Shown: positions 7,161-18,200 of the stretch, piece after piece
Position numbering within the stretch: position 1 is the stretch's first letter
How the letters are laid out: every line of letters starts with the position of its first letter
Assembly (NCBI GenBank): GCA_006226375.1
Contig: SBHC01000079.1
Span: forward strand, 186,001 to 250,000
Direction: 5' to 3'
DNA from: Deltaproteobacteria bacterium
GTDB taxonomy: Bacteria; Myxococcota_C; UBA6777
DNA: 64,000 bases
The notes under the pieces: model-generated
Told to the model about the DNA's origin: nothing
The model's database searches: none
What the model saw: the letters and a program-made list of their open reading frames with translations, nothing else
Position numbers and translations under genes: made by a program

Positions 7161-9913
7161 GCCAGGCATCCTCTCACAAGAAATGGTTTGCGCCTGAAGT
7201 GGTCCAGACGTCCGCGATGGATTGTGGACCCGCGTCGCTGAAGTGCCTCCTTGGAGGCTTTGGGATCCCTGTCAGCTACGGACGCTTGCGGGAAGCCTGC
7301 CAAACCGACGTTGACGGAACCTCCATCGACACCCTCGAAGATGTCGCCTGCCAGTTGGGGCTTCAAGCTGAACAAAATGTGGTTCCACCCGACCATATCT
7401 TTCGCGAGGAGGCCCACTGTTTGCCCGCCATTGCGGTCACTCGGCTCCCCAACGGCCTAACCCACTTTGTGGTGCTCTGGAGTCGTTGGGGACGATGGGT
7501 TCAAGTCATGGACCCAGGCACAGGACGACAGTGGGTATCCGCCGAGCACATTTTGTCACAGCTGTACCACCACATCATGCCGGTGGGCGCAGAAGATTGG
7601 TACGAGTGGGCCGGCTCCGAAGAGTTCCAGGATCCACTGCGGGGAAGGCTTCTCGAATTGAAGCTATCCAAAGCCATTTGTGACAAGCTACTTGAGGAAG
7701 CAACCAAGTCACCCACGTGGTTCTCCCTCGCAGCGCTCGACGCGGCCGCTCGCATGGTCACATCCCTCGCAGCTGCCGGTGGAATTCCAAAAGGACACGC
7801 CGCAGGACAGCTCCTCACCCAGCTCTGGCTCGAAGCACGGAACCAGGAAGCCGAAGCGATGGAGAGCCGGGACGTTCCTCCTCATGCCCAGGATGCTGCG
7901 AGCTTGTCTCTCGCTGGAATACCTCGAAGCTATTGGTCGGTCTGGCCAGCCCCGGAAGATCCTGACGAAGGCGAGCAAGTGTACCTGCGTGGCGCTGTCA
8001 TTGTACGAGCGCTCGGACTTCGCGGAGAGTTCGACGAAGAGGACGACGACCAAGAACGCGACGAGCTATCTCCTGAACTGGTCGCAGCGTTGGAAGAACC
8101 CACCACCCGCCCCGCCCTGACATTGTTAGAGATGCTCCGAGAAGATGGGCTTCTTGGCCCCTCCCTCTTGCTCTTGCTTCTTGTGTTGTCGACGTTGGGT
8201 GTTTTGCTCGAAACGCTCCTGTTTCGCGGGTTCTTCGAACTAGGAACCTTGCTTGCCTTGCCCGAACAGCGACTGCTCGCACACATCGGAATCCTCACGT
8301 TTATCGTTGTGATGCTCGCCCTAGAATTTCCCCTTATCACGGGAACGGTGAGGATGGGACGGCACCTGGAAACCAAGCTCAGGCTTGCCTTTCTTCGCAA
8401 GATCCCACGCCTTCAAGACCGCTACTTTCAAAGCCGCCTACGTTCGGACATGGCGGAGCGCAGTCACAGCGTTCAACTTCTACGTACGCTCCCGCAACTG
8501 GGGACACAATGGCTGCGTACAGTCTTTAGCCTGACGCTTACCACCGCCGGGATTATTTGGCTGGCCCCCAACAGTGTGTGGCTCACCCTCTTTGTCGCTC
8601 TCGCATCGTTGGTCCTCCCCCTCGTGCTTCAACCCCTTCAATTTGAACGTGACATGCGAACCCGCGCCCACGCTGGCTCCCTCTCGCGCTTTTACCTCGA
8701 CGCCATGCTTGGGCTGTTCGCCGTTCGAGCCCACGGTGCAGAAAAAGCGGTGAAGCGAGAGCACGAAAGCATGCTGGTGGATTGGGCCAACGCGGGCCTC
8801 GGATTGCAACGTATGGTGGTGGGTTTGGAAGCCGTCCAATCGCTGGTCAGCGTGGGGCTTGTAGGATGGCTCTTGTTCCATCACTTGTCCCAAGGAGGCC
8901 AGCCGGCCAGCATCTTGCTCCTGGTGTATTGGTCCTTGCAACTTCCCATCATGGGCCAAGCCTTGGCTGGACTCACGCGGCAATACCCGGCCGTTCGGAA
9001 CGTTACCCTTCGCCTGCTGGAGCCTCTCGGCGCTCCAGAGGCCGAAACCCACGACGCTTCAGCTTCGACAAAAGAGACCGAAAGCACAACAGCCGTGGGA
9101 CTGTCGTTGAAGAATGTTCATGTACAAGTAGCAGGTCATGTCATCTTGCAAGGCCTCAACCTGGAGGTTGAACCGGGCGAACATGTTGCCATTGTAGGCT
9201 CTTCGGGAGCAGGAAAATCCAGCCTCGTAGGCTTGTTGTTGGGTTGGCACCGCGCCACTCACGGCAGCCTTTCCGTCGATAGCGAACCTCTCTCAGGACC
9301 CCGACTCGAAAAACTCCGGCGACAAATCGCCTGGGTAGACCCCGATGTTCACCTCTGGAACAAAACGTTCCTGGAAAACCTGATGTACGGCAACGACGCA
9401 TCGGCCAAAAGTGACATCGGTCCTGTCCTTCAAGAAGCGACCCTTCACAATGTCTTGGAGATTCTTCCCGAAGGACTGCAAACCTCCCTCGGTGAAAGCG
9501 GAGCGTTGCTCTCTGGTGGTCAGGGGCAGCGGGTCCGTTTGGGTCGGGCCATGCTTCGAAGGGAACCTCGCTTGGTCATCCTGGATGAACCGTTCCGAGG
9601 TCTGGACCGGGAAAAGCGGCTCCAGCTTTTGAAAGGAGCCCGCAACTACTGGTCCGAACAAACGATGCTGTGCATCACTCACGACGTCGGTGACACTCTC
9701 CATTTCCCACGGGTGCTTGTGGTCGAAGACGGCCGCATTGTCGAAGACGACAACCCTCAAACACTCGCCAACACCGAAGGAACACGTTACTGGGAGTTGC
9801 TTCAGGCTGAGCACAAGCTCCGACAAGGCTTGTGGCAACACACAGAGTGGCGAACCGTCTGGATTCATCAAGGTGAGATCTCAGAACCATCCGCCAGGGA
9901 GGAGCAAGGATGA
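7157..9913 (+). CDS. ABC exporter with N-terminal C39 peptidase (double-Gly leader processing)
   Basis: 918 aa from the ATG that overlaps the preceding stop. Residues 10-140 are a peptidase C39 domain with catalytic Cys23 (QTSAMDCGPASLKCLL), His103 (GLTHFVVLW) and Asp119 (VQVMDPGTGR), so the protease looks active. About 185 residues of unrecognised, partly acidic sequence (DEEDDDQERDE) separate it from the membrane domain, which starts near residue 333 (SLLLLLLVLSTLGVLLETL). The nucleotide-binding domain has Walker A GSSGAGKSS, signature LSGGQGQR and Walker B RLVILDEPFRGLD. Known C39 transporters cleave double-Gly leaders and export the peptide; the NHLP/bacteriocin group works as a fusion protein, a C39-ABC and a second ABC, as here. 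No substrate gene is visible nearby. The next gene overlaps by ATGA. Confidence 0.88.
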   Translation: MSQASSHKKWFAPEVVQTSAMDCGPASLKCLLGGFGIPVSYGRLREACQTDVDGTSIDTLEDVACQLGLQAEQNVVPPDHIFREEAHCLPAIAVTRLPNGLTHFVVLWSRWGRWVQVMDPGTGRQWVSAEHILSQLYHHIMPVGAEDWYEWAGSEEFQDPLRGRLLELKLSKAICDKLLEEATKSPTWFSLAALDAAARMVTSLAAAGGIPKGHAAGQLLTQLWLEARNQEAEAMESRDVPPHAQDAASLSLAGIPRSYWSVWPAPEDPDEGEQVYLRGAVIVRALGLRGEFDEEDDDQERDELSPELVAALEEPTTRPALTLLEMLREDGLLGPSLLLLLLVLSTLGVLLETLLFRGFFELGTLLALPEQRLLAHIGILTFIVVMLALEFPLITGTVRMGRHLETKLRLAFLRKIPRLQDRYFQSRLRSDMAERSHSVQLLRTLPQLGTQWLRTVFSLTLTTAGIIWLAPNSVWLTLFVALASLVLPLVLQPLQFERDMRTRAHAGSLSRFYLDAMLGLFAVRAHGAEKAVKREHESMLVDWANAGLGLQRMVVGLEAVQSLVSVGLVGWLLFHHLSQGGQPASILLLVYWSLQLPIMGQALAGLTRQYPAVRNVTLRLLEPLGAPEAETHDASASTKETESTTAVGLSLKNVHVQVAGHVILQGLNLEVEPGEHVAIVGSSGAGKSSLVGLLLGWHRATHGSLSVDSEPLSGPRLEKLRRQIAWVDPDVHLWNKTFLENLMYGNDASAKSDIGPVLQEATLHNVLEILPEGLQTSLGESGALLSGGQGQRVRLGRAMLRREPRLVILDEPFRGLDREKRLQLLKGARNYWSEQTMLCITHDVGDTLHFPRVLVVEDGRIVEDDNPQTLANTEGTRYWELLQAEHKLRQGLWQHTEWRTVWIHQGEISEPSAREEQG

Positions 9914-12144
9914 AACATCCCGATCTATCCGACCTCCTCTGGCCAGTGTCTGGGTTGGGCACAGCCCTCGAATACCTCGCCGTAGAAGCCAAGCTTTTGC
10001 CCAAAGTCACAGAGCTGCCGAGTCCTCCTGAGTTGGAGGCAGATAGTCCCAGAGAGCTACGTAGCGCGCTGGTCCCCTGGATGGATGCTGTATCGCTCCG
10101 GCTGGGTGTCGAGGTCGAGGCCTTCCACACCAGCTACAGCGAAGTAGACAGTGTGCTGCAACAGGCTAGCCCTGCTTTGCTTTGGGTGGTTCACGAAGGA
10201 CAAGTTGGCTGTGTCGCGCTGGTCAAACAACATGGGCAGCGAGGAAGCGTGCTGGGTACCGACCTCCGGTTGCACAAGATTCCCATGTCGATGCTCGCCG
10301 ACGCCCTACGAGGTCCGCTGGAGTCCTCTGTCCTGCCTGCGACAGAAAACATCCTTGCAAGGCTCAACCTCAGCGAGTCACAGCGTCGGAAAACCCAGAA
10401 GGCGTTGATGCAAGAGCGCCTTGGCTCCAACCTTTTGCCTGGAGGCTGGCTCCTTCGTCTGCCCCCTGGCGCGGGCTTTTGGAAACAACTCCAAGAAGCT
10501 CATATCCCTCGGTACGCCGGGTCATTGCTTGGCGCCCACCTGCTTCAGTATGTCTGTTTGTTGCTGGCATGGTGGATGATCGGTCAAGGCGCACTCCAAG
10601 GACGCATCAACCAAGGGTGGCTGATTGCCTGGCTGTTGCTGCTGATATCAGGCGTGCCACTGCGGCTGTTTGTAACGTGGACCCAAGGAAAGATTGCTAT
10701 CCTCACAGGTGCCATTCTCAAACGCCGCTTGCTCCACGGGGCCTTGCGCATGGACCCAGAGGTGATACGCCGCCAGGGTTCGGGGCAACTCCTGAGTCAG
10801 GTCCTTGAATCGGGAGCGGTCGAGTCGCTCTCGCTGACAGGCGGCTTTCTGGCCGTGGTCTCGCTGTTTGAACTCGTTCTGGCGGGAAGTGTGTTGGCGC
10901 TTGGAGCAGGGGGAATGTTCCACATCCTCCTTCTTCTCGGCTGGATCGTGCTGAGCGTGCTCTTGGTGTCGCGTCTGTTTGTACGACAGCGCCATTGGAC
11001 TCACGTGCGCCTGGATTTGACCAACGAACTCGTCGAACGAATGGTTGGGCATCGCACCCGACTCGCCCAACAACCCAAAGAGCAGTGGCACGACGGCGAG
11101 GACCAGGAGCTTCAACACTACTTTGAAACGTCCAGCCGGATGGACAGAGCAGCGATTGTAGCCACCACCGTTCTCGCTCGGGGCTGGCTCCTGGTAGGGC
11201 TGGTTGGCCTTCTTCCCGCGTTTGTCGACGGCAAGGCTTCCCTTGGCTTGATCGCGGTGGGCTTGGGTGGAGTGCTCCTCGCTTGGGAAGCCCTGGGTCG
11301 ATTCTCCCAAGGTCTGGCACAAGTCGCCAGCGCGTTTATCGCCTGGGAACAAGTCGCTCCCTTGTTCCATGCAGCAGCCAGGGAAGAGAGCCCTGGAGAC
11401 CCAACGTTTGCTCTGGCTGCCACAGCCTTCCCATCGCAAAAGGCCGACGATTCAGGCAACACAGAAGCCTTGGCAGCAACGGAGACGATAGACACCCAGG
11501 ACACATCCAACGATGAGGAACAAACCCGCAAACCGATCGTACTGCAGGCTCATGAGTTAAGCTTCCGCTACAGAGACAAAGGTCCTTTGGTGGTGAACCG
11601 ATGCTCCCTCCAGATCGAGCAAGGAGACAGACTCCTTCTCCAAGGTCCTTCAGGAGGAGGGAAGTCCACGTTTGCTTCCTTGCTAGCAGGGTTGCGCTTG
11701 CCAGAGTCAGGCTTGTTGTTGTTGCAAGGGCTCGATCGTCACACCTTGGGTGAAGCGGGCTGGCGCAGGTATGTGGTCACAGCTCCTCAGTTTCATGAGA
11801 ACCACGTCCTGACCAACACCTTTGCGTTCAACTTGCTGATGGGTCGGGAGTGGCCGCCGTCCAACGAAGATATGGCCGAAGCCTACAAGATCTGTGTTGC
11901 CCTTGGGTTGGGACCTTTGCTGGAACGGATGCCCGGAGGCTTGCTGCAAATGGTAGGAGAAAACGGCTGGCAATTGTCGCATGGAGAGAAGAGCCGACTG
12001 TTCATTGCCCGCGCCCTGCTCCAACATTCTCGCTTAATTCTCTTGGACGAAAGCTTCGCCGCTCTCGACCCTGAGAACCTATCGATTGCGTTGCAGTGTG
12101 TTCTGGATCGCGCTCCCAGCCTGCTGGTGATTGCGCACCCTTAG
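9910..12144 (+). CDS. second ABC exporter subunit (permease-ATPase) with degenerate N-terminal domain
   Basis: 744 aa. The first 200 or so residues contain a C39-like fold remnant without the catalytic Cys (ALLWVVHEGQVGCVALV, then GSVLGTDLRLHKIPMSML). Membrane helices start near residue 203 (YAGSLLGAHLLQYVCLLLAWW). The ATPase has Walker A GPSGGGKST, a modified signature LSHGEKSR and a Walker B ending in DES rather than DEP (RLILLDESFAALD). The protein stops two residues after the H-loop histidine region (LVIAHP), so the usual C-terminal helices are absent. The start ATG overlaps the previous stop and has a strong GGGAGGAGCAAGG box. It probably forms a heterodimer or tandem unit with the C39 transporter. 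The altered signature and Walker B are also seen in NHLP-type partners, so the protein need not be inactive. Confidence 0.82.
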   Translation: MKHPDLSDLLWPVSGLGTALEYLAVEAKLLPKVTELPSPPELEADSPRELRSALVPWMDAVSLRLGVEVEAFHTSYSEVDSVLQQASPALLWVVHEGQVGCVALVKQHGQRGSVLGTDLRLHKIPMSMLADALRGPLESSVLPATENILARLNLSESQRRKTQKALMQERLGSNLLPGGWLLRLPPGAGFWKQLQEAHIPRYAGSLLGAHLLQYVCLLLAWWMIGQGALQGRINQGWLIAWLLLLISGVPLRLFVTWTQGKIAILTGAILKRRLLHGALRMDPEVIRRQGSGQLLSQVLESGAVESLSLTGGFLAVVSLFELVLAGSVLALGAGGMFHILLLLGWIVLSVLLVSRLFVRQRHWTHVRLDLTNELVERMVGHRTRLAQQPKEQWHDGEDQELQHYFETSSRMDRAAIVATTVLARGWLLVGLVGLLPAFVDGKASLGLIAVGLGGVLLAWEALGRFSQGLAQVASAFIAWEQVAPLFHAAAREESPGDPTFALAATAFPSQKADDSGNTEALAATETIDTQDTSNDEEQTRKPIVLQAHELSFRYRDKGPLVVNRCSLQIEQGDRLLLQGPSGGGKSTFASLLAGLRLPESGLLLLQGLDRHTLGEAGWRRYVVTAPQFHENHVLTNTFAFNLLMGREWPPSNEDMAEAYKICVALGLGPLLERMPGGLLQMVGENGWQLSHGEKSRLFIARALLQHSRLILLDESFAALDPENLSIALQCVLDRAPSLLVIAHP

Positions 12145-12216
12145 ACCAAGAATGGATCGAAGAAGAAGCCGGGAGAAGGAAGGAAAGAGGGGGAAGAGAG
12201 GCTCTACTCGCGGGAG

Positions 12217-15200
12217 TTACTGGCGCCGACGAACAAAGAGGAAGAGGACAAACCAAAGCACCATCCAAATGGGAAGCGAGGTGGGCTGAGGACGAGTTTC
12301 ACAGCCACAACCTTCGGGTGCTGGTGGAGTTGGCTCGTTCACCACAACTTTGACCGTTGTCTTGTTGTCCAGTGTTCCGTCCGAAACGGTCAATTCGACG
12401 GTGATCGTGCCGGCCGCTGTCGCTTTGAACGAAGCTTTCGCCTTGTCTGCGTCTTGGATCTCGACTTTGGGTCCATCCATGTGCTTCCAAGCGTAGGTCA
12501 GCTTGTCTTTGTCGCCGGGGTTGGGGTCGGTACTTCCCGAACCATCGAGGTTTACCGTAGCTCCGACTTCCACAGCGCTGACGTTGGCGATCACAGCCTT
12601 GGGTGCCTCGTTGACACCATCGACCTTGATGATCACCACGTCTTCCAGCGACGAGCTCTTGCCATCGTCCACAACCAAGCCAAACAGGTACTCGTTCACC
12701 TTGGTGTCAGACGGGATGGTAAAGGTTGGCTTGGCCGGCTCAGCGGTGTCCAGTGTGACAGTGACACCGTCCGGTTGCAGCAAGCGCCACTTGTAGGTGA
12801 GAGTGTCGCCATCTTCGTCCTTACTTGCCGATCCATCCAAGGTAATTTGCACACCAGCCAAGACCGTTTGATCAGGACCTGCATCTGCTACGGGGATGCT
12901 GTTGGTTTCATCGTTGATCAAAAGCAAAATGGTGGCTCCAGGCAAGTTGGAGGTTACACCATCAGACACAACAAGCTCCAGCACCACACGACCGTAAGCA
13001 TACGGAGTGATCGATGGTTTGACGGTGTTTGGATCTTTGATCATCAAGGGAATCCCGCTGACTTGACGCCACTGGTACGTCAATGGCTTGCCTTCGGGAT
13101 CGACGCTTTGTGAACCATCCAAGGTGGTAGCTTCACCTGCTTTGATCGTCTTGATGTTTTGCTGTGTTTCGCTCGGTTTGGACACAGGCGGCTTGTTGTT
13201 TGCATCCGAGTTAACCTGCAAGGTCGCAACGCTGGGCGCGCTGACAGTGCCATCGTCCAAGGTAATCAACAGCTGGAAGCGATAGGTTCCTTTGTTGAGA
13301 ACAAAGAATGAGGCGCTCTCTTTGTCGGCGTCTTTCAACTCTACCGGAGGACCGCTGATTTGGGTCCAGGCATAGGTAGCGGTTGCACCATCAGGTAGCT
13401 TGCTGGAGGAGCTATCAAGGGTATAGTTCGCTTCAAACGGAACGTAATCACTCTTCGCTTCCGCCTTGGGCATCGCTTTGTCAGCAGCCGGAAGAACCTG
13501 GATGTTATGGAAGATGGGCGAGGACGAAACATCGCCATCTTTGGCAATCACCTGGATCCGATAGTTACCGGCCTTGGTAGGCTTGAAGGTAACAGTCTCC
13601 TGGTCCGAGCTGGGGATCACGTTTTGGGTTTCTGGCCCGCTCAACACCGTCCAGACATACTTTAATGGTTTTCCTGTGAAGCTGCGGCTGCGACGAGCAT
13701 CCAATGTGATCTCTTCGTTCACAACCATGCTCGCAGGAGCCTGAAGGAAGGGGTGAGGTGGGTACTGCTTTTGGGCAGGGTCATACACCACGATCCAGAC
13801 CTTGGACGGCTCACTTTGAAGCTTGTCGTCCGACACAACCACCTGGAATTCGTACGAACCAATCGCAGACGGGGTGAACTTGGGCTGCTGAGCAGTCGCA
13901 TCATCAAGAGTAGCTTGCGGCCCTGACAGTTGCTTCCATTCGTACTTGAGCTGGTCCTTGTCACCGTTGGAGTCGTCACTTCGAGAAGCATCCAAAACAA
14001 CTTCCTGGCCGACTACGCTTGCTTTGTTCCAACCGGCATGGGCGAAGGGTGTGACGTTCTGGATCGTCACATTGGTAAAGGCAGGCGGGCTCTTCTTCGC
14101 GCCGTTCTCAACGACCAGACGGATACGATACACACCCACCCGACGAAGGATGATGGAAGGCTTCTCCGCAGTGGGGTCATCGAACTTGGCCTGTTTGTCA
14201 GGACCATCCATGAGGGTCCACTCATACTTCAGCGGCTGACCTTTTGGATCCGTGCTGGCAGAGCCATCCAACTGGATGTTGTTGGGTTTGCGGAACAAAG
14301 CCGGTCCAGCGTTTGCAACGGGAGAGTCCGGGTGAACTTTAACAGTGAGCTTGTAGAGTTGAGGCTTGGACTTTCCGCCCTTGTCATCTTCCACCACCAC
14401 TTCGACATCGTGCTCACCGACATCCAGGCTGGTAGTCTTCCACTGCATCAGGCCGTTGTCTTTGTCGAGGGTCAGACCTTGAGGGCCACGTATCAAAACA
14501 AAGGTGAGCTTGTCGTTGGTTGGGTCGATGTCGTTGGCTTTGACATTGTAGCTGTAGGTCTCGTCCATCGTCACTTCAAGAACAGGCTGTGACGTGATGG
14601 TCGGATCATCATTCACGTTCTTGACCTGCAAGAAGTAGCTCTCTGTTGCAGACCCACCGTTGCCATCCTCGACTTTGATTTTGACGGCGTGTTGTTTGTC
14701 AGCGTCATCGTTGGTCGGCGTCCACTCGACCAATCCCGTAGAGGGGTCGATGGTCATTCCTTTGGGAGCTGTCTCCAACGAGAAGGTCAAGCTATCCTTG
14801 GTTGGGTCGGGATCGTTGGCTTTGACAAGATAAAGGTACTGTTGGTCCTCGATCGCTTCCGTTCCAGCCTTGGTGGTAATGGTTGGATCATCGTTGACGT
14901 TGGCAACAGTCACCGTAAAGGACTGTGACTCACTTCCCCCGTTGCCATCTTCCACTGTGACTTTGATGGGGTGAGCGCCCACGTCTGCGTTTGTTGGGGT
15001 CCACTGCAGCAAACCGCTGGTTGCGTTGATGGTCATTCCGGTAGGAGCTGTTTCCAACTTAAACGTCAGAGTGTCTTTGGTGGGGTCGATATCCGAAGCA
15101 TCCACGTCGTAGGTATACAGCTTCTTTTCCACCGCAGTGACAAGAGGCGTCGACGTAATGGTTGGATTGTCATTGACGTTGGCAACGTTCACAGAGAACG

Positions 15201-18200
15201 TATGGTTTGCAGTGCCGCCCTTCTGGTCGTCCACTTGCATAATGACAACGTGATTGGTTCCAGCATCATCGTTGGTGGGAGTCCACTGGATCAAGCCCGT
15301 CGTTGGGCTCATTTGCATCCCTTTGGGGTTCTGAAGCAAGCGGAACAACAGGTTGTCCTTGTCGGGGTCTGTCGCCTTCGCCTGGTACTGGAAGGGTTTG
15401 TCTTCCGTTGCAGTGAGAGAGGTGGGTTTCTCAGAGAACGAGGGCAGGTCGTTGCTATTGAAGACCTCGATCAACCAGCTTTGGGTAGCCTTCCCACCGT
15501 TTCCATCCGTCACTTCCACCGTAACGAGGTGCTTGTTCCCAACATGAACTTGCTCAGGAGTCCAGGTCAGCGCGCCCGTGTTCGGGTCGATCTGCATGGT
15601 GTTGGTGCCGCCTGAGGGAGTTTGGGTTAGCTTGTAGCTAAGCTTGTCTTTTGTGGGGTCAACATCCACAGCTTTGACATCGTACTTGTACTGCTTTCCT
15701 TGGGTACCGCCGCTGGGTGGCGTGGATGTAATCTGTGGGTTGTCGTTCACGTTTTCGACCACGAGGGTGAACGTTTGGTTGTCGCTGCCTCCGTTCCCAT
15801 CGGTCACGCGAAGCTCCACCTTGTAACTTCCCACATGTTCGTTGGTCGGAGTCCACTGCAACAGGCCCGTGTTGGGGTCGATCTTGAGTCCCTTGTCAGT
15901 CGGTCCAAGAACCAGGGCAAAGGTGAGGGAATCCTTGGTTGGATCTTCGTCTGTTGCGGTCGCGCGATACTGGTAGAGTTGGTCTTCTGTTGCCTTAAGA
16001 ATCGGCTGCGACGAGAACTTGGGAGCGTCATTGACGTTCTTCACGACCAGGGTGTAGGTCTGCGTTGTCTTGCCGCCCTTGTCGTCCTTCACTTCGATGT
16101 TAATGACGTGGCTGCCGACGGCTTTGTTGTCGGGAGTCCACTGCAACACACCGGTGGTCTTGTCAATCTTCATCCCTGTGGGTGGCTTCACCAAAGCAAA
16201 TTCGAGGGTGTCTTGGGTCGGATCAACATCGCTGGCTTTGACATTGTACGAATAGAGGGCGTCTTCCGTTGCTTCCAACGGTGGATTCGACGAAATGACA
16301 GGGTTGTCATTGACGTTGGCAACCACCACAGAGAAACGCTGTCGAGCGACACCACCGCGTCCATCTTCCACCCGAAGCTGGATGACCTGTGTACCCACGT
16401 GCTCATTCAGAGGGGTCCATTTGAGCAAGCCCGTTGTTTTGTCAAGGATAAGATTGCTCGGTCCCTGCTCAAAGATGTAGGTCAGAGTGTCCTGATCCGC
16501 ATCAGCAGCTTTGACTTCGTAGGTATACTCTTTGTCTTCCGTTGCGGTCAGAGTGGGAGTTGATGTGATGGTCGGAGCGATGTTTTTGTCGATGACTGCG
16601 AGAGTAAACTTTTGGGTGCTGGATGCGCCTTTGTCGTCTGCGACTTTAATCTCGACGGTCTTGTTTCCAGTGTCTGCAAGCTTGGGAGTCCAGGTCACAA
16701 TTCCGGTTTTCGGATCAATGGCCATGCCTTGGGGCTGGCTTACAAACGAGAAGGTGAGAGTGTCTCCTGTGGGATCTGGGTCAACAGCGTCAGCATCGTA
16801 CTGGTAGGTTTGCCCAACCACAGCCCCCGTAACAGGGGTAGAAGTAAACTCTGGTGCATCGTTCACATTGGTCACAGCGATGGTAAAGGTTTGGGTAGCT
16901 TTCCCGCCGTTCCCGTCTGTAACTTCCAATGTAACAATGTGATTAACTTTGACGGCGTCGTCGTTGTTGGGAGTCCACTGTAAGATCCCCGAACCTGCGT
17001 CGATTTTCATATTGGAAGGACCCGAAACCAGACGATACGAGAGCTTGTCTTGGGTGGGGTCGGGGTCACTGGCGGCAGCCGTGTACTTCAGCAACGAGTC
17101 TTCCGTCGCTTTGGTCGGAGGAGTCGAAGAAAACACCGGGTTGTCGTTGGTGTTTCGGACTTCCACCTGGAAGCTTTGGGTGTCGCTTCCTCCGTTCCCA
17201 TCATCCACCTTGACGGTGACCGAAAACTTTTGGTTGGCAGAGGAGTTATCGGGGCTCCACTGAACCACACCCAAGGTACCGTCCACCAACATACCTTTGG
17301 GTCCCGTAACAAGGGAGTAGGTGAGCTTGTCTTGGGTTGGATCGATGTCACTTGCAGAGAGCTTGTACTCGTACTTGCTGTCTTCATCAACAACCGTCAC
17401 AGGTGTCGATGTAAATGTCGGAGCATCGTTCGTGTTTTTCACGGTGACCGTGTAGGTTTGTGAACCAACGCCACCCCGCCCATCATCCACCTGGATGACC
17501 ACAGCATGAGGTCCGACCTGAGCGTTGGTCGGGGTCCAGGTGATGGTCGCCGATGTGTTGTTGACCTTCTGAATGGTCATTCCTGCGGGAGCTTTGGAGA
17601 GAGAGAAGGCCAAAGGATCCGTATTCGCATCGGAGCCGGTCACCGTATAGGTGTACTTTTGATCTTCAGTCGCATCGGCGGGAGGGTTGGAGGTAAAGAT
17701 CGGCGCATCGTTTGCACCAACAACCTTGATCACCCAGGCCTGTGTCGCTTTTCCACCGTTGCCATCTGTAACTTCAAGGCTCACATTGAACGACTTGTTA
17801 ATGTCTGTAGGACTTGGTGTCCACTTGATCAAACCTGTGCCCGAGTCGATGCTCATGGCACCGGGCTTCTGGGTCAGGGTATACGTCAACGTATCCTTGG
17901 TAGGATCAGGATCTGTCGCCTGCACGCTGTAGGTATAGAGCTGCTGCTTCGTCGCTCCGGTCGGTGCAGAGGATGAGATCACAGGGGAATCGTTGGTGTT
18001 GGCAACCACAATCGTAAAGCTTGTTTCGTCACTTCCACCGTTGCCATCGTCCGCACGGATGGTAATGGAGTGTGTTCCGACATCATCATTAACAGGGGTC
18101 CAGGTCAGCTTTCCCGTCGCTTTGTCGATGGCAACTCCAGCAGGAGCGGTCTTAATCGAGTACGTCAGCTTGTCTTGGGTCGGGTCAATATCGGAAGCTT

